DNA of 64,000 bases, taken from positions 29,041,341-29,105,340 of the forward strand of contig NC_092575.1 in NCBI RefSeq assembly GCF_037975245.1. Direction: 5' to 3'. The stretch is from Apostichopus japonicus. Lineage: Eukaryota > Echinodermata > Holothuroidea > Aspidochirotida > Stichopodidae. The notes under the pieces were generated by a model. It was given only the letters and a program-made list of their open reading frames with translations. It made no database searches and had not been told where the DNA came from. Positions 44,340-58,100 of the stretch are shown here, one piece after another; within the stretch, counting starts at the first letter, position 1; every line of letters begins with the position of its first letter. The position numbers and the translations under genes were made by a program.

Positions 44340-45990
44340 ATGCATACTTACAGCAGATAGTCGACTGACCCAGAGCCTACTTAAAGCATAGTCGACTGAC
44401 CCAGTGTGTTCTTACAGCCGATAGTCGACTGACCCAGAGCCTACTTATAGCATAGTCGACTGACCCAGTGTGTTCTTACAGCCGATAGTCGACTGACCCA
44501 GTGCGTTCTTACAGCCGATAGTCGACTGACCCAGTGCGTTCTTACAGCCGATAGTCGACTGACCCAGTGCCTACTTACAGTCGATAGTCGACTGACCCAG
44601 TGCATTCTTACAGCCGATAGTCGACTGACCCAGTGCCTACTTATAGCAGATAGTCGACTGACCCAGAGCCTACTTATAGCATAGTCGACTGACCCAGTGT
44701 GTTCTTACAGCAGATAGTCGACTGACCCAGTGCCTACTTACAGCTGACAGTCAACTGACCCAGTGCATTCTGACAGCAGATAGTCAACTGACCCAGTGCC
44801 TACTTATAGCATAGTCGACTGACCAGTGCCTACTTACAGCCGATAGTCGACTGACCCAGTGCGTTCTTACAGCAGATAGTCGACTGACCCAGTGCCTACT
44901 TATAGCATAGTCGACTGACCAGTGCCTACTTACAGCCGATAGTCGACTGACCCAGTGCGTTCTTACAGCAGATAGTCGACTGACCCAGTGCGTTCTTACA
45001 GCAGATAGTCGACTGACCCAGTGCCTACTTACAGCCGATAGTCGACTGACCCAGTGCATTCTTACAGCAGATAGTCGACTGACCCAGTGCTTACTTACAG
45101 CCGATAGTCGACTGACCAGTGCATACAGCAGATAGTCGACTGACCCAGTGCCTACTTACAGCAGATAGTCGACTGACCCAGTGCGTTCTTACAGCAGATA
45201 GTCGACTGACCCAGTGCATTCTTACAGCAGATAGTCGACTGACCCAGAGCCTACTTACAGCATAGTTGACTGACCCAGTGCCTACTTACAGCAGATAGTC
45301 AACTGACCTAGTGCCTACTTATAGCATAGCCAACTTACCCAGTGCGTTCTTACAGCAGATAGTCGACTGACCCAGTGCCTACTTACAGCAGATAGTCAAC
45401 TTACCCAGTGCGTTCTTACAGCCGATAGTCGACTGACCCAGTGCCTACTTACAGCAGATAGTCGATTGACCCATTGCCTACTTACAGCAGATAGTTGACT
45501 GACCCAGTGCCTACTTACAGCCGATAGTTGACTGACCCAGTGCATTCTTACAGCAGATAGTCGACTGACCATTGCATACTAACAGCAGATAGTCAACTGA
45601 CCCAGTGCGTTCTTACAGCAGATAGTCGACTTACCCAGTGTATTCTTACAGCAGATAGTCGACTGACCCAGTGCCTACTTACAGCAGATAGTCGACTGAC
45701 CTAGTGCCTACTTACAGCAGATAGTCAACTTACCCAGTGCGTTCTTACAGCAGATAGTCGACTGACTCAGTGCCTACTTACAGCAGATAGTAGACTGACC
45801 CAGTGGCTACTTACAGCAGATAGTCGACTGACCCAGTGCCTACTTACAGCCGATAGTTGACTGACCCAGTGCATTCTTACAGCAGATAGTCAACTGACCC
45901 AGTGCGTTCTTACAGCAGATAGTCGACTGACCTAGTGCGTTCTTACAGCAGATAGTCGACTGACCATTGCATACTAACAGCAGATATAGC
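44340..45990. repeat. 33-bp satellite, about 50 copies
   Basis: The unit is CAGCAGATAGTCGACTGACC plus CAGTGCCTACTTA or CAGTGCGTTCTTA, with shorter variants lacking part of CAGCAGAT. Each typical unit contains the 8-bp palindrome AGTCGACT. Neighbouring units alternate loosely between the CTACTTA and GTTCTTA types. Confidence 0.95.
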
Positions 45991-45999
45991 CCAGCGCAT

Positions 46000-46355
46000 A
46001 CAGCTAACCAGCCTATAACTCTTGCTCTTGCTATGCTAGAGAAACATTTTAGTGTTTGTTATTGGCAATTCAATGTGTAAAACAAACCCTTCATGAAAGC
46101 ATGAAATCAATGATAATTACAAATAACAACATATTTCAACACTGCAAGTGAACATGTGAATTCATCATGTGAAGCAACTGTAAGCCAAATAATATTTAAG
46201 AAATGCTTCAAAATATCAACTCTTCTTTTGGCAAACTGACAAATTGTATTAAAGCTAAAATTCCTAAATGCACCTGAAAGATAATTTGTTTTCTTTCTTT
46301 GCATGTCACATGAGTAAGTTGGTATACTTTGATAGCACCAATAAATTTAGAAGGG
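46000..46355. other. Intergenic spacer between satellites
   Basis: Non-repetitive AT-rich DNA; no gene recognised. Confidence 0.7.
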
Positions 46356-46356
46356 A

Positions 46357-48553
46357 AGAAACTATAACTGGAAGCATCAATGACCATGTGTCTAGTAGAT
46401 TTACCCCAGAAACAGACAGAAACTATAACTGGAAGCATCAATGACCATGTGTCTAGTAGATTTACCCCAGAAACAGACAGAAACTATAACTGGAAGCATC
46501 AATGACCATGTGTCTAGTACATTTACCCCAGAAACAGACGGAAACTATAACTGGAAGCATCAATGACCATGTGTCTAGTACATTTACCCCAGAAACAGAC
46601 GGAAACTATAACTGGAAGCATCAATGACCATGTGTCTAGTAGATTTACCCCAGAAACAGACGGAAACTATAACTGGAAGCATCAATGACCATGTGTCTAG
46701 TAGATTTACCCCAGAAACAGACGGAAACTATAACTGGAAGCATCAATGACCATGTGTCTAGTAGATTTACCCCAGAAACAGACGGAAACTATAACTGGAA
46801 GCATCAATGACCATGTGTCTAGTAGATTTACCCCAGAAACAGACGGAAACTATAACTGGAAGCATCAATGACCATGTGTCTAGTAGATTTACCCCAGAAA
46901 CAGACGGAAACTATAACTGGAAGCATCAATGACCATGTGTCTAGTAGATTTACCCCAGAAACAGACGGAAACTATAACTGGAAGCATCAATGACCATGTG
47001 TCTAGTACATTTACCCCAGAAACAGACAGAAACTATAACTGGAAGCATCAATGACCATGTGTCTAGTAGATTTACCCCAGAAACAGACGGAAACTATAAC
47101 TGGAAGCATCAATGACCATGTGTCTAGTAGATTTACCCCAGAAACAGACGGAAACTATAACTGGAAGCATCAATGACCATGTGTCTAGTAGATTTACCCC
47201 AGAAACAGACGGAAACTATAACTGGAAGCATCAATGACCATGTGTCTAGTACATTTACCCCAGAAACAGACGGAAACTATAACTGGAAGCATCAATGACC
47301 ATGTGTCTAGTAGATTTACCCCAGAAACAGACGGAAACTATAACTGGAAGCATCAATGACCATGTGTCTAGTAGATTTACCCCAGAAACAGACGGAAACT
47401 ATAACTGGAAGCATCAATGACCATGTGTCTAGTACATTTACCCCAGAAACAGACGGAAACTATAACTGGAAGCAACAATGACCATGTGTCTAGTAGATTT
47501 ACCCCAGAAACAGACGGAAACTATAACTGGAAGCATCAATGACCATGTGTCTAGTAGATTTACCCCAGAAACAGACGGAAACTATAACTGGAAGCATCAA
47601 TGACCATGTGTCTAGTAGATTTACCCCAGAAACAGACGGAAACTATAACTGGAAGCATCAATGACCATGTGTCTAGTAGATTTACCCCAGAAACAGACGG
47701 AAACTATAACTGGAAGCATCAATGACCATGTGTCTAGTAGATTTACCCCAGAAACAGACGGAAACTATAACTGGAAGCATCAATGACCATGTGTCTAGTA
47801 GATTTACCCCAGAAACAGACGGAAACTATAACTGGAAGCAACAATGACCATGTGTCTAGTAGATTTACCCCAGAAACAGACGGAAACTATAACTGGAAGC
47901 ATCAATGACCATGTGTCTAGTAGATTTACCCCAGAAACAGACGGAAACTATAACTGGAAGCATCAATGACCATGTGTCTAGTAGATTTACCCCAGAAACA
48001 GACAGAAACTATAACTGGAAGCAACAATGACCATGTGTCTAGTAGATTTACCCCAGAAACAGACAGAAACTATAACTGGAAGCATCAATGACCATGTGTC
48101 TAGTAGATTTACCCCAGAAACAGACAGAAACTATAACTGGAAGCATCAATGACCATGTGTCTAGTAGATTTACCCCAGAAACAGACAGAAACTATAACTG
48201 GAAGCAACAATGACCATGTGTCTAGTAGATTTACCCCAGAAACAGACAGAAACTATAACTGGAAGCAACAATGACCATGTGTCTAGTAGATTTACCCCAG
48301 AAACAGACAGAAACTATAACTGGAAGCATCAATGACCATGTGTCTAGTAGATTTACCCCAGAAACAGACAGAAACTATAACTGGAAGCATCAATGACCAT
48401 GTGTCTAGTAGATTTACCCCAGAAACAGACAGAAACTATAACTGGAAGCATCAATGACCATGTGTCTAGTAGATTTACCCCAGAAACAGACAGAAACTAT
48501 AACTGGAAGCATCAATGACCATGTGTCTAGTAGATTTACCCCAGAAACAGACA
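46357..48553. repeat. 61-bp satellite, 36 copies
   Basis: Highly uniform units containing ACTATAACTGGAAGCATCAA, GACCATGTGTCTAGTAGATT and CCCCAGAAACAGAC. Variants are few: AGACGG vs AGACAG, GTAGAT vs GTACAT, CATCAA vs CAACAA. AGACAG types sit mainly at both edges and AGACGG in the middle, a pattern expected from expansion in the array interior. Confidence 0.98.
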
Positions 48554-49048
48554 ATGCAAGTTAGCCTGAACACTGAAACAATTCTTTAAAGCTTATTTGA
48601 TGTGGGACAAAGTACATCTGGTCATATAGTTCATGCCCAAGCATTATACATTGGCATTCATTCATTGAGAAGTTAACCAACTGTATGTATGTATTTTAGA
48701 TCCTCCTGCAAGCAAGAACTCGCGAAGAAGCCTCATTGGCTTATCAAAGACACAAACCGACTGGAATCAGTCTCTTAGGTTCATATTAAACATCCATGAA
48801 TATGAATTGTCAACAACCCTGTAACTGGACGACATACATTAACTGGGGACCTTATGATTGGAAGGCACCAGAGTTAACCACTGAGCTAACACTCCCAGCA
48901 ATAACTTTCAGATTTAATTTCATGATGAAGTCCAAAAATTGTTTAATAATTATTAATTTTTTTATTTCCTTAACAGGTAACACAAAATGTCAGGGGTTGA
49001 TTTAAGTTAAACACAAACATCTTGCTGCTCCATCATCATGAAGACATT
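48554..49048. other. Spacer between the satellites and ASL, including the probable ASL 3'UTR
   Basis: Non-repetitive. A plus-strand segment after TATTTTAG (48700 on) is open for a short stretch (DPPASKNSRRSLIGLSKTQT) but I do not recognise it. The minus-strand part from 49048 down to about 48950 is probably ASL 3'UTR. Confidence 0.6.
48961..48966 (-). terminator. Candidate ASL poly(A) signal
   Basis: AATAAA on the minus strand, 83 bases after the ASL stop codon. This would give a very short 3'UTR. Confidence 0.5.
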
Positions 49049-49187
49049 TCACTCTTTGCCAATGCTAGCTTTAAGTTCCTTGATTTGTTTGGATACTGCT
49101 GATTTAGCTGTTCCACCTAGACTTGAGTACTGTTCCACGCTGGTCTCATAGTCCCAAAGCTTTGCAACGTCTTCATCGAACTGGGAA
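49049..49187 (-). CDS. ASL: ASL last exon
   Basis: Encodes [20 protein letters not shown], then [11 protein letters not shown] and [12 protein letters not shown] with stop TGA (49051-49049). The acceptor is TTTTATCTTAG. The first base completes a split codon (CA+T, His) from the previous exon, giving LKSIHSQFDEDV against human LQTISPLFSGDV. Confidence 0.95.
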
Positions 49188-52100
49188 CTAAGATAAAATA
49201 GAAATAAAAGTAAACAAAAGCTTGAAAAGTAGTAAATGGACATAATAGGGCAGCAGAATCTGGTATAGTTAAGAACATACAATTCTTTATCTATTTAATG
49301 AAAATGATCATCCATGAAGAAACTACAACCAAGTAGCAGCATCTATTTATCTACACAGGTAAATAACCATCCATAAAGAAACTAATGTAACCAAGTAGCA
49401 CTACCCATTTATCTGCACAGGTAAATGATCATCCTTTAAGAAACTAATGTAACCAAGTATCACTATCCATTTATCTGCACAGGTAAATAACCATCCATAA
49501 AGAAACTAATGTAACCAAGTAGCACTATCCATTTATCTATATTGGTAAATGATCATCCATGAAGAAACTAATGTAACCAAGTATCACTATCCATTTATCT
49601 ATATTGGTATTAAAATAACCATCCATAAAGAAACTAATGTAACCAAGTAGCACTATCCATTTATCTATATTGGTAAATGATCATCCATGAAGAAACTAAT
49701 GTAACCAAGTAGCACTATCCATTTATCTATATTGGTAAATAACCATCCATAAAGAAACTAATGTAACCAAGTATCACTATCCATTTATCTATATTGGTAA
49801 ATGATCATCCTTTAAGAAACTAATGTAACCAAGTATCACTATCCATTTATCTGCACAGGTAAATAACCATCCATAAAGAAACTAATGTAACCAAGTAGCA
49901 CTATCCATTTATCAATATGGGTAAATGATCATCCATGAAGAAACTAATGTAACCAAGTATCACTATCCATTTATCTATATGGGTAAATAACCATCCATAA
50001 AGAAACTAATGTAACCAAGTAGCACTATCCATTTATCTATATTGGTAAATGATCATCCTTTAAGAAACTAATGTAACCAAGTATCACTATCCATTTATCT
50101 GCACAGGTAAATAACCATCCACAAAGAAACTAATGTAACCAAGTAGCACTATCCATTTATCTATATGGGTAAATGATCATCCTTTAAGAAACTAATGTAA
50201 CCAAGTAGCACTATCCATTTATCTATATTGGTAAATAACCATCCATAAAGAAACTAATGTAACCAAGTATCACTATCCATTTATCTATATGGGTAAATCC
50301 ATGAAGAAACTAATGTAACCAAGTAGCACTATCTATTTATCTATATTGGTAAATAACCATCCATAAAGAAACTAATGTAACCAAGTATCACTATCCATTT
50401 ATCTATATGGGTAAATGATCATTCATGAAGAAACTAATGTAACCAAGTAGCACTATCCATTTATCTATATTGGTAAGTAACCATCCATAAAGAAACTAAT
50501 GTAACTAAGTAGCACTATCCATTTATCTATATGGGTAAATGATCATCCATGAAGAAACTAATGTAACCAAGTAGCACTATCCATTTATCTATATTGGTAA
50601 ATAACCATCCATAAAGAAACTAATGTAACCAAGTATCACTATCCATTTATCTATATGGGTAAATGATCATTCATGAAGAAACTAATGTAACCAAGTAGCA
50701 CTATCCATTTATCTATATTGGTAAGTAACCATCCATAAAGAAACTAATGTAACCAAGTAGCACTATCCATTTATCTATATTGGTAAATGATCATCCATGA
50801 AGAAACTAATGTAACCAAGTATCACTATCCATTTATCTATATGGGTAAATGATCATCCATGAAGAAACTAATGTAACAAAGTAGCACTATCCATTTATCT
50901 ATATGGGTAAATGATCATCCATGAAGAAACAAATGTAACCAAGTATCACTATCCATTTATCTGCACAGGTAAATAACCATCCATGAAGAAACTAATGTAA
51001 CCAAGTAGCACTATCCATTTATCTATATGGGTAAATGATCATCCATGAAGAAACTAATGTAACCAAGTAGCACTATCCATTTATCTACACAGGAAAATGA
51101 TCATCCATGAAGAAACTAATGTAACCAAGTAGCACTATCCATTTATCTACACAGGTAAATAACCATCCATAAAGAAACTACTGTAACCAAGTAGCACTAT
51201 CCATTTATCTATATGGGTAAATGATCATCCATGAAGAAACAAATGTAACCAAGTAGCACTATCCATTTATCTATATGGGTAAATCCATGAAGAAACTAAT
51301 GTAACCAAGTAGCACTATCTATTTATCTACACAGGTAAATAACCATCCATAAAGAAACTACTGTAACCAAGAAGCACTATCCATTTATCTATATGGGTAA
51401 ATGATCATCCATGAAGAAACAAATGTAACCAAGTAGCACTATCCATTTATCTATATGGGTAAATCCATGAAGAAACTCATGTAACCAAGTAGCACTATCT
51501 ATTTATCTACACAGGTAAATAACCATCCATAAAGAAACTACTGTAACAAAGTAGCACTATCCATTTATCTATATTGGTAAATGATCATCCATGAAGAAAC
51601 TAATGTAACCAAGTAGCACTATCCATTTATCTATATTTGTAAATAACCATCCATAAAGAAACTAATGTAACCAAGTAGCACTATCAATTTATCTATATTG
51701 GTAAATGATCATCCATGAAGAAACTAATGTAACCAAGTAGCACTATCAATTTATCTACACAGGTAAATGATCATCCTTTAAGAAACTAATGTAACCAAGT
51801 ATCACTATCCATTTATCTGCACAGGTAAATAACCATCCATGAAGAAACTAATGTAACCAAGTAGCACTATCCATTTATCTATCTTGGTAAATGATCATCC
51901 ATGAAGAAACTAATGTAACCAAGTAGCACTATCCATTTATCTATATTTGTAAATAACCATCCATAAAGAAACTACTGTAACCAAGTATCACTATCAATTT
52001 ATCTATATTGGTAAATGATCATCCATGAAGAAACTAATGTAACCAAGTAGCACTATCCATTTATCTATATTTGTAAATAACCATCCATAAAGAAACTAAT

Positions 52101-55100
52101 GTAACCAAGTAGCACTATCCATTTATCTATATGGGTAAATGATCATCCATGAAGAAACTAATGTAACCAAGTATCACTATCCATTTATCTATATTGGTAT
52201 TAAAATAACCATCCATAAAGAAACTAATGTAACCAAGTAGCACTATCTATTTATCTACACAGGTAAATAACCATCCATAAAGAAACTACTGTAACCAAGT
52301 AGCACTATCCATTTATCTATATGGGTAAATGATCATCCATGAAGAAACTAATGTAACCAAGTAGCACTATCCATTTATCTACACAGGAAAATGATCATCC
52401 ATGAAGAAACTAATGTAACCAAGTAGCACTATCCATTTATCTATATGGGTAAATCCATGAAGAAACTAATGTAACCAAGTAGCACTATCTATTTATCTAT
52501 ATTGGTAAATGATCATCCTTTAAGAAACTAATGTAACCAAGTATCACTATCCATTTTATCTGCACAGGTAAATAACCATCCATAAAGAAACTAATGTAAC
52601 CAAGTAGCACTATCCATTTATCTATATTGGTAAATAACCATCCATAAAGAAACTAATGTAACCAAGTAGCACTATCAATTTATCTATATTGGTAAATGAT
52701 CATCCATGAAGAAACTAATGTAACAAAGTAGCACTATCCATTTATCTATATGGGTAAATGATCATCCATGAAGAAACTAATGTAACCAAGTAGCACTATC
52801 CATTTATCTATATGGGTAAATGATCATCCATGAAGAAACTAATGTAACCAAGTAGCACTATCCATTTATCTATATTGGTAAATGATCATCCATGAAGAAA
52901 CTACTGTAACCAAGTTGCACTTTCAATTTATCTACACAGGTAAATGATCATCCTTTAAGAAACTAATGTAACCAAGTATCACTATCCATTTATCTGCACA
53001 GGTAAATAACCATCCATAAAGAAACTAATGTAACCAAGTAGCACTATCCATTTATCAATATGGGTAAATGATCATCCATGAAGAAACTAATGTAACCAAG
53101 TAGCACTATCCATTTATCTACATGGGTAAATGATCATCCATGAAGAAACTAATGTAACCAAGTAGCACTATCCATTTATCTATATTGGTAAATGATCATC
53201 CATGAAGAAACTAATGTAACCAAGTAGCACTATCCATTTATCTATATTGGTAAATGATCATCCATGAAGAAACTAATGTAACCAAGTAGCACTATCCATT
53301 TATCTATATGGGTAAATGATCATCCTTTAAGAAACTAATGTAACCAAGTAGCACTATCCATTTATCTATATGGGTAAATGATCATCCATGAAGAAACTAC
53401 TGTAACCAAGTAGCACTATCAATTTATCTATATTGGTAAATGATCATCCATGAAGAAACTAATGTAACCAAGTAGCACTATCCATTTATCTATATTGGTA
53501 AATGATCATCCATGAAGAAACTAATGTAACCAAGTAGCACTATCCATTTATCTACATGGGTAAATGATCATCCATGAAGAAACTAATGTAACCAAGTATC
53601 ACTATCCATTTATCTATATGGGTAAATGATCATCCATGAAGAAACTAATGTAACCAAGTAGCACTATCTATTTATCTACACAGGTAAATAACCATCCATA
53701 AAGAAACTACTGTAACCAAGTAGCACTATCCATTTATCTATATGGGTAAATGATCATCCATGAAGAAACTAATGTAACCAAGTAGCACTATCAATTTATC
53801 TATATTGGTAAATGATCATCCATGAAGAAACTAATGTAACCAAGTAGCACTATCCATTTATCTATATGGGTAAATGATCATCCATGAAGAAACTAATGTA
53901 ACCAAGTAGCACTATCAATTTATCTATATTGGTAAATGATCATCCATGAAGAAACTAATGTAACCAAGTAGCACTATCCATTTATCTATATTGGTAAATG
54001 ATCATCCATGAAGAAACTAATGTAACCAAGTATCACTATCCATTTATCTATATTGGTAAATGATCATCCATGAAGAAACTAATGTAACCAAGTAGCACTA
54101 TCCATTTATCTATATTGGTAAATGATCATCCATGAAGAAACTAATGTAACCAAGTAGCACTATCCACTTATCTACATGGGTAAATGATCATCCATGAAGA
54201 AACTAATGTAACCAAGTAGCACTATCAATTTATCTATATTGGTAAATGATCATCCATAAAGAAACTAATGTAACCAAGTATCACTATCCATTTATCTATA
54301 TGGGTAAATGATCATTCATGAAGAAACTAATGTAACCAAGTAGCACTATCCATTTATCTATATTGGTAAGTAACCATCCATAAAGAAACTACTGTAACCA
54401 AGTATCACTATCAATTTATCTATATTGGTAAATGATCATCCATGAAGAAACTAATGTAACCAAGTATCACTATCCATTTATCTATATGGGTAAATGATCA
54501 TCCATGAAGAAACTAATGTAACCAAGTAGCACCATCAATTTATCTATATTGGTAAATGATCATCCATAAAGAAACTAATGTAACCAAGTATCACTATCCA
54601 TTTATCTATATGGGTAAATGATCATCCATGAAGAAACTAATGTAACCAAGTAGCACTATCAATTTATCTATATTGGTAAATGATCATCCATAAAGAAACT
54701 AATGTAACCAAGTATCACTATCCATTTATCTATATGGGTAAATGATCATCCATGAAGAAACTAATGTAACCAAGTATCACTATCCATTTATCTATATGGG
54801 TAAATGATCATCCATGAAGAAACTAATGTAACCAAGTAGCACTATCAATTTATCTATATTGGTAAATGATCATCCATGAAGAAACTAATGTAACCAAGTA
54901 GCACTATCCATTTATCTATATGGGTAAATGATCATCCATGAAGAAACTAATGTAACCAAGTATCACTATCCATTTATCTATATGGGTAAATGATCATCCA
55001 TGAAGAAACTAATGTAACCAAGTAGCACTATCTATTTATCTACACAGGTAAATAACCATCCATAAAGAAACTACTGTAACCAAGTAGCACTATCCATTTA

Positions 55101-58100
55101 TCTATATGGGTAAATGATCATCCATGAAGAAACTAATGTAACCAAGTAGCACTATCAATTTATCTATATTGGTAAATGATCATCCATGAAGAAACTAATG
55201 TAACCAAGTAGTACTATCCATTTATCTACATGGGTAAATGATCATCCATGAAGAAACTAATGTAACCAAGTAGCACTATAAATTTATCTATATTGGTAAA
55301 TGATCATCCATGAAGAAACTAATGTAACCAAGTAGCACTATCAATTTATCTACACAAGTAAATGATCATCCTTTAAGAAACTAATGTAACCAAGTATCAC
55401 TATCCATTTATCTGCACAGGTAAATAACCATCCATAAAGAAACTAATGTAACCAAGTAGCACTATCCATTTATCTATATGGGTAAATGATCATCCATGAA
55501 GAAACTAATGTAACCAAGTAGCACTATCCATTTATCTACATGGGTAAATGATCATCCATGAAGAAACTAATGTAACCAAGTAGCACTATCAATTTATCTA
55601 CATGGGTAAATGATCATCCATGAAGAAACTAATGTAACCAAGTAGCACTATCAATTTATCTATATTGGTAAATGATCATCCATGAAGAAACTAATGTAAC
55701 CAAGTAGCACTATCAATTTATCTACACAGGTAAATGATCATCCTTTAAGAAACTAATGTAACCAAGTATCACTATCCATTTATCTGCACAGGTAAATAAC
55801 CATCCATAAAGAAACTAATGTAACCAAGCAGCACTATCCATTTATCTATATGGGTAAATGATCATCCATGAAGAAACTAATGTAACCAAGTAGCACTATC
55901 CATTTATCTACACAGGTAAATAACCATCCATAAAGAAACTACTGTAACCAAGTAGCACTATCCATTTATCTATATGGGTAAATGATCATCCATGAAGAAA
56001 CTAATGTAACCAAGTAGCACTATCAATTTATCTATATTGGTAAATGATCATCCATGAAGAAACTAATGTAACCAAGTAGCACTATCCATTTATCTATATT
56101 GGTAAGTAACCATCAATGAAGAGACTAATTTAACCAAGTAGCACTATCCATTTTTCTATATGGGTAACTAACCATCCATGAAGAAACTAATGTAACCAAG
56201 TAGCACTATCCATTTATCTATCTTGGTAAGTAACCATCAATGAAGAGACTAATTTAACCAAGTAGCACTATCCATTTATCTATATGGGTAAATGACCATC
56301 CATAAAGAAACTAATGTAACCAAGTAGCACTATCCATTTATCTATATTGGTAAGTAACCATCAATGAAGAGACTAATTTAACCAAGTAGCACTATCCATT
56401 TATCAACACAGGTAAAAAAAAGTAAGCTATAAGCTATAATCATTTTTTTTTTAACAGCTGACTCTACTTACTGGATTGACTTAATATTTGTATGTTAAAG
56501 TCAGCTATAACCAGTTGTTTCTTCTTAACAGCTGACCCTACTTACTGGATTGACTTAATATTTGTATGTTAAAGTCAGCTATAACCAGTTGTTTCTTCTT
56601 AACAGCTGACTCTACTTACTGGATTGACTTAATATTTGTATGTTAAAGTCAGCTATAACCAGTTGTTTCTTCTTAACAGCTGACTCTACTTACTGGATTG
56701 ACTTAATATTTGTATGTTAAAGTCAGCTATAACCAGTTGTTTCTTCTTAACAGCTGACCCTACTTACTGGATTGACTTAATATTTGTATGTTAAAGTCAG
56801 CTATAACCAGTTGTTCCTTCTTAACAGCTGACCCTACTTACTGGATTGACTTAATATTTGTATGTTAAAGTCAGCTATAACCAGTTGTTTCTTCTTAACA
56901 GCTGACCCTACTTACTGGATTGACTTAATATTTGTATGTTAAAGTCAGCTATAACCAGTTGTTTCTTCTTAACAGCTGACCCTACTTACTGGATTGACTT
57001 AATATTTGTATGTTAAACTCAGCTATAACCAGTTGTTCCTTCTTAACAGCTGACCCTACTTACTGGATTGACTTAATATTTGTATGTTAAAGTCAGCTAT
57101 AACCAGTTGTTTCTTCTTAACAGCTGACCCTACTTACTGGATTGACTTAATATTTGTATGTTAAAGTCAGCTATAACCAGTTGTTTCTCCTTAACAGCTG
57201 ACCCTACTTACTGGATTGACTTAATATTTGTATGTTAAAGTCAGCTATAACCAGTTGTTTCTTCTTAACAGCTGACCCTACTTACTGGATTGACTTAATA
57301 TTTGTATGTTAAAGTTAGCTATAACCAGTTGTTCCTTCTTAACAGCTGACTCTACTTACTGGATTGACTTAATATTTGTATGTTAAAGTTAGCTATAACC
57401 AGTTGTTCCTTCTTAACAGCTGACCCTACTTACTGGATTGACTTAATATTTGTATGTTAAAGTTAGCAATAACCAGTTGTTTCTTCTTAACAGCTGACCC
57501 TACTTACTGGATTGACTTAATATTTGTATGTTAAAGTCAGCTATAACCAGTTGTTTCTTCTTAACAGCTGACCCTACTTACTGGATTGACTTAATATTTG
57601 TATGTTAAAGTCAGCTATAACCAGTTGTTCCTTCTTAACAGCTGACTCTACTTACTGGATTGACTTAATATTTGTATGTTAAAGTTAGCTATAACCAGTT
57701 GTTCCTTCTTAACAGCTGACCCTACTTACTGGATTGACTTAATATTTGTATGTTAAAGTTAGCAATAACCAGTTGTTCCTTCTAAACAGCTGACTCTACT
57801 TACTGGATTGACTTAATATTTGTATGTTTAAGTTAGCTACAACCAGATGTTTTTTCTTAACAGCTGACTCTACTTACATTTCTACATCTTCGACCAGCTG
57901 TTTCTTCTTAACAGCTGACTCTACTTACTCGATTGACTTTATATTCGCATGTTAGCTACAACCAGATGTTTTTTCTTTACAGCTAACTCTTCTTACTATT
58001 TGTACATTAAAGTTAGCTACAACCAGCTGTTTCTTCTTAACAGCTGACTTTACTTACTGGATTGACTTAAGATCTTGCATTGTCAGTTCTTGCATCTTGC

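Noticed and set aside
48700-48820. Possible extra exon after TATTTTAG on the plus strand
   Set aside because: Open only briefly, no recognisable protein, no donor or gene to join it to.
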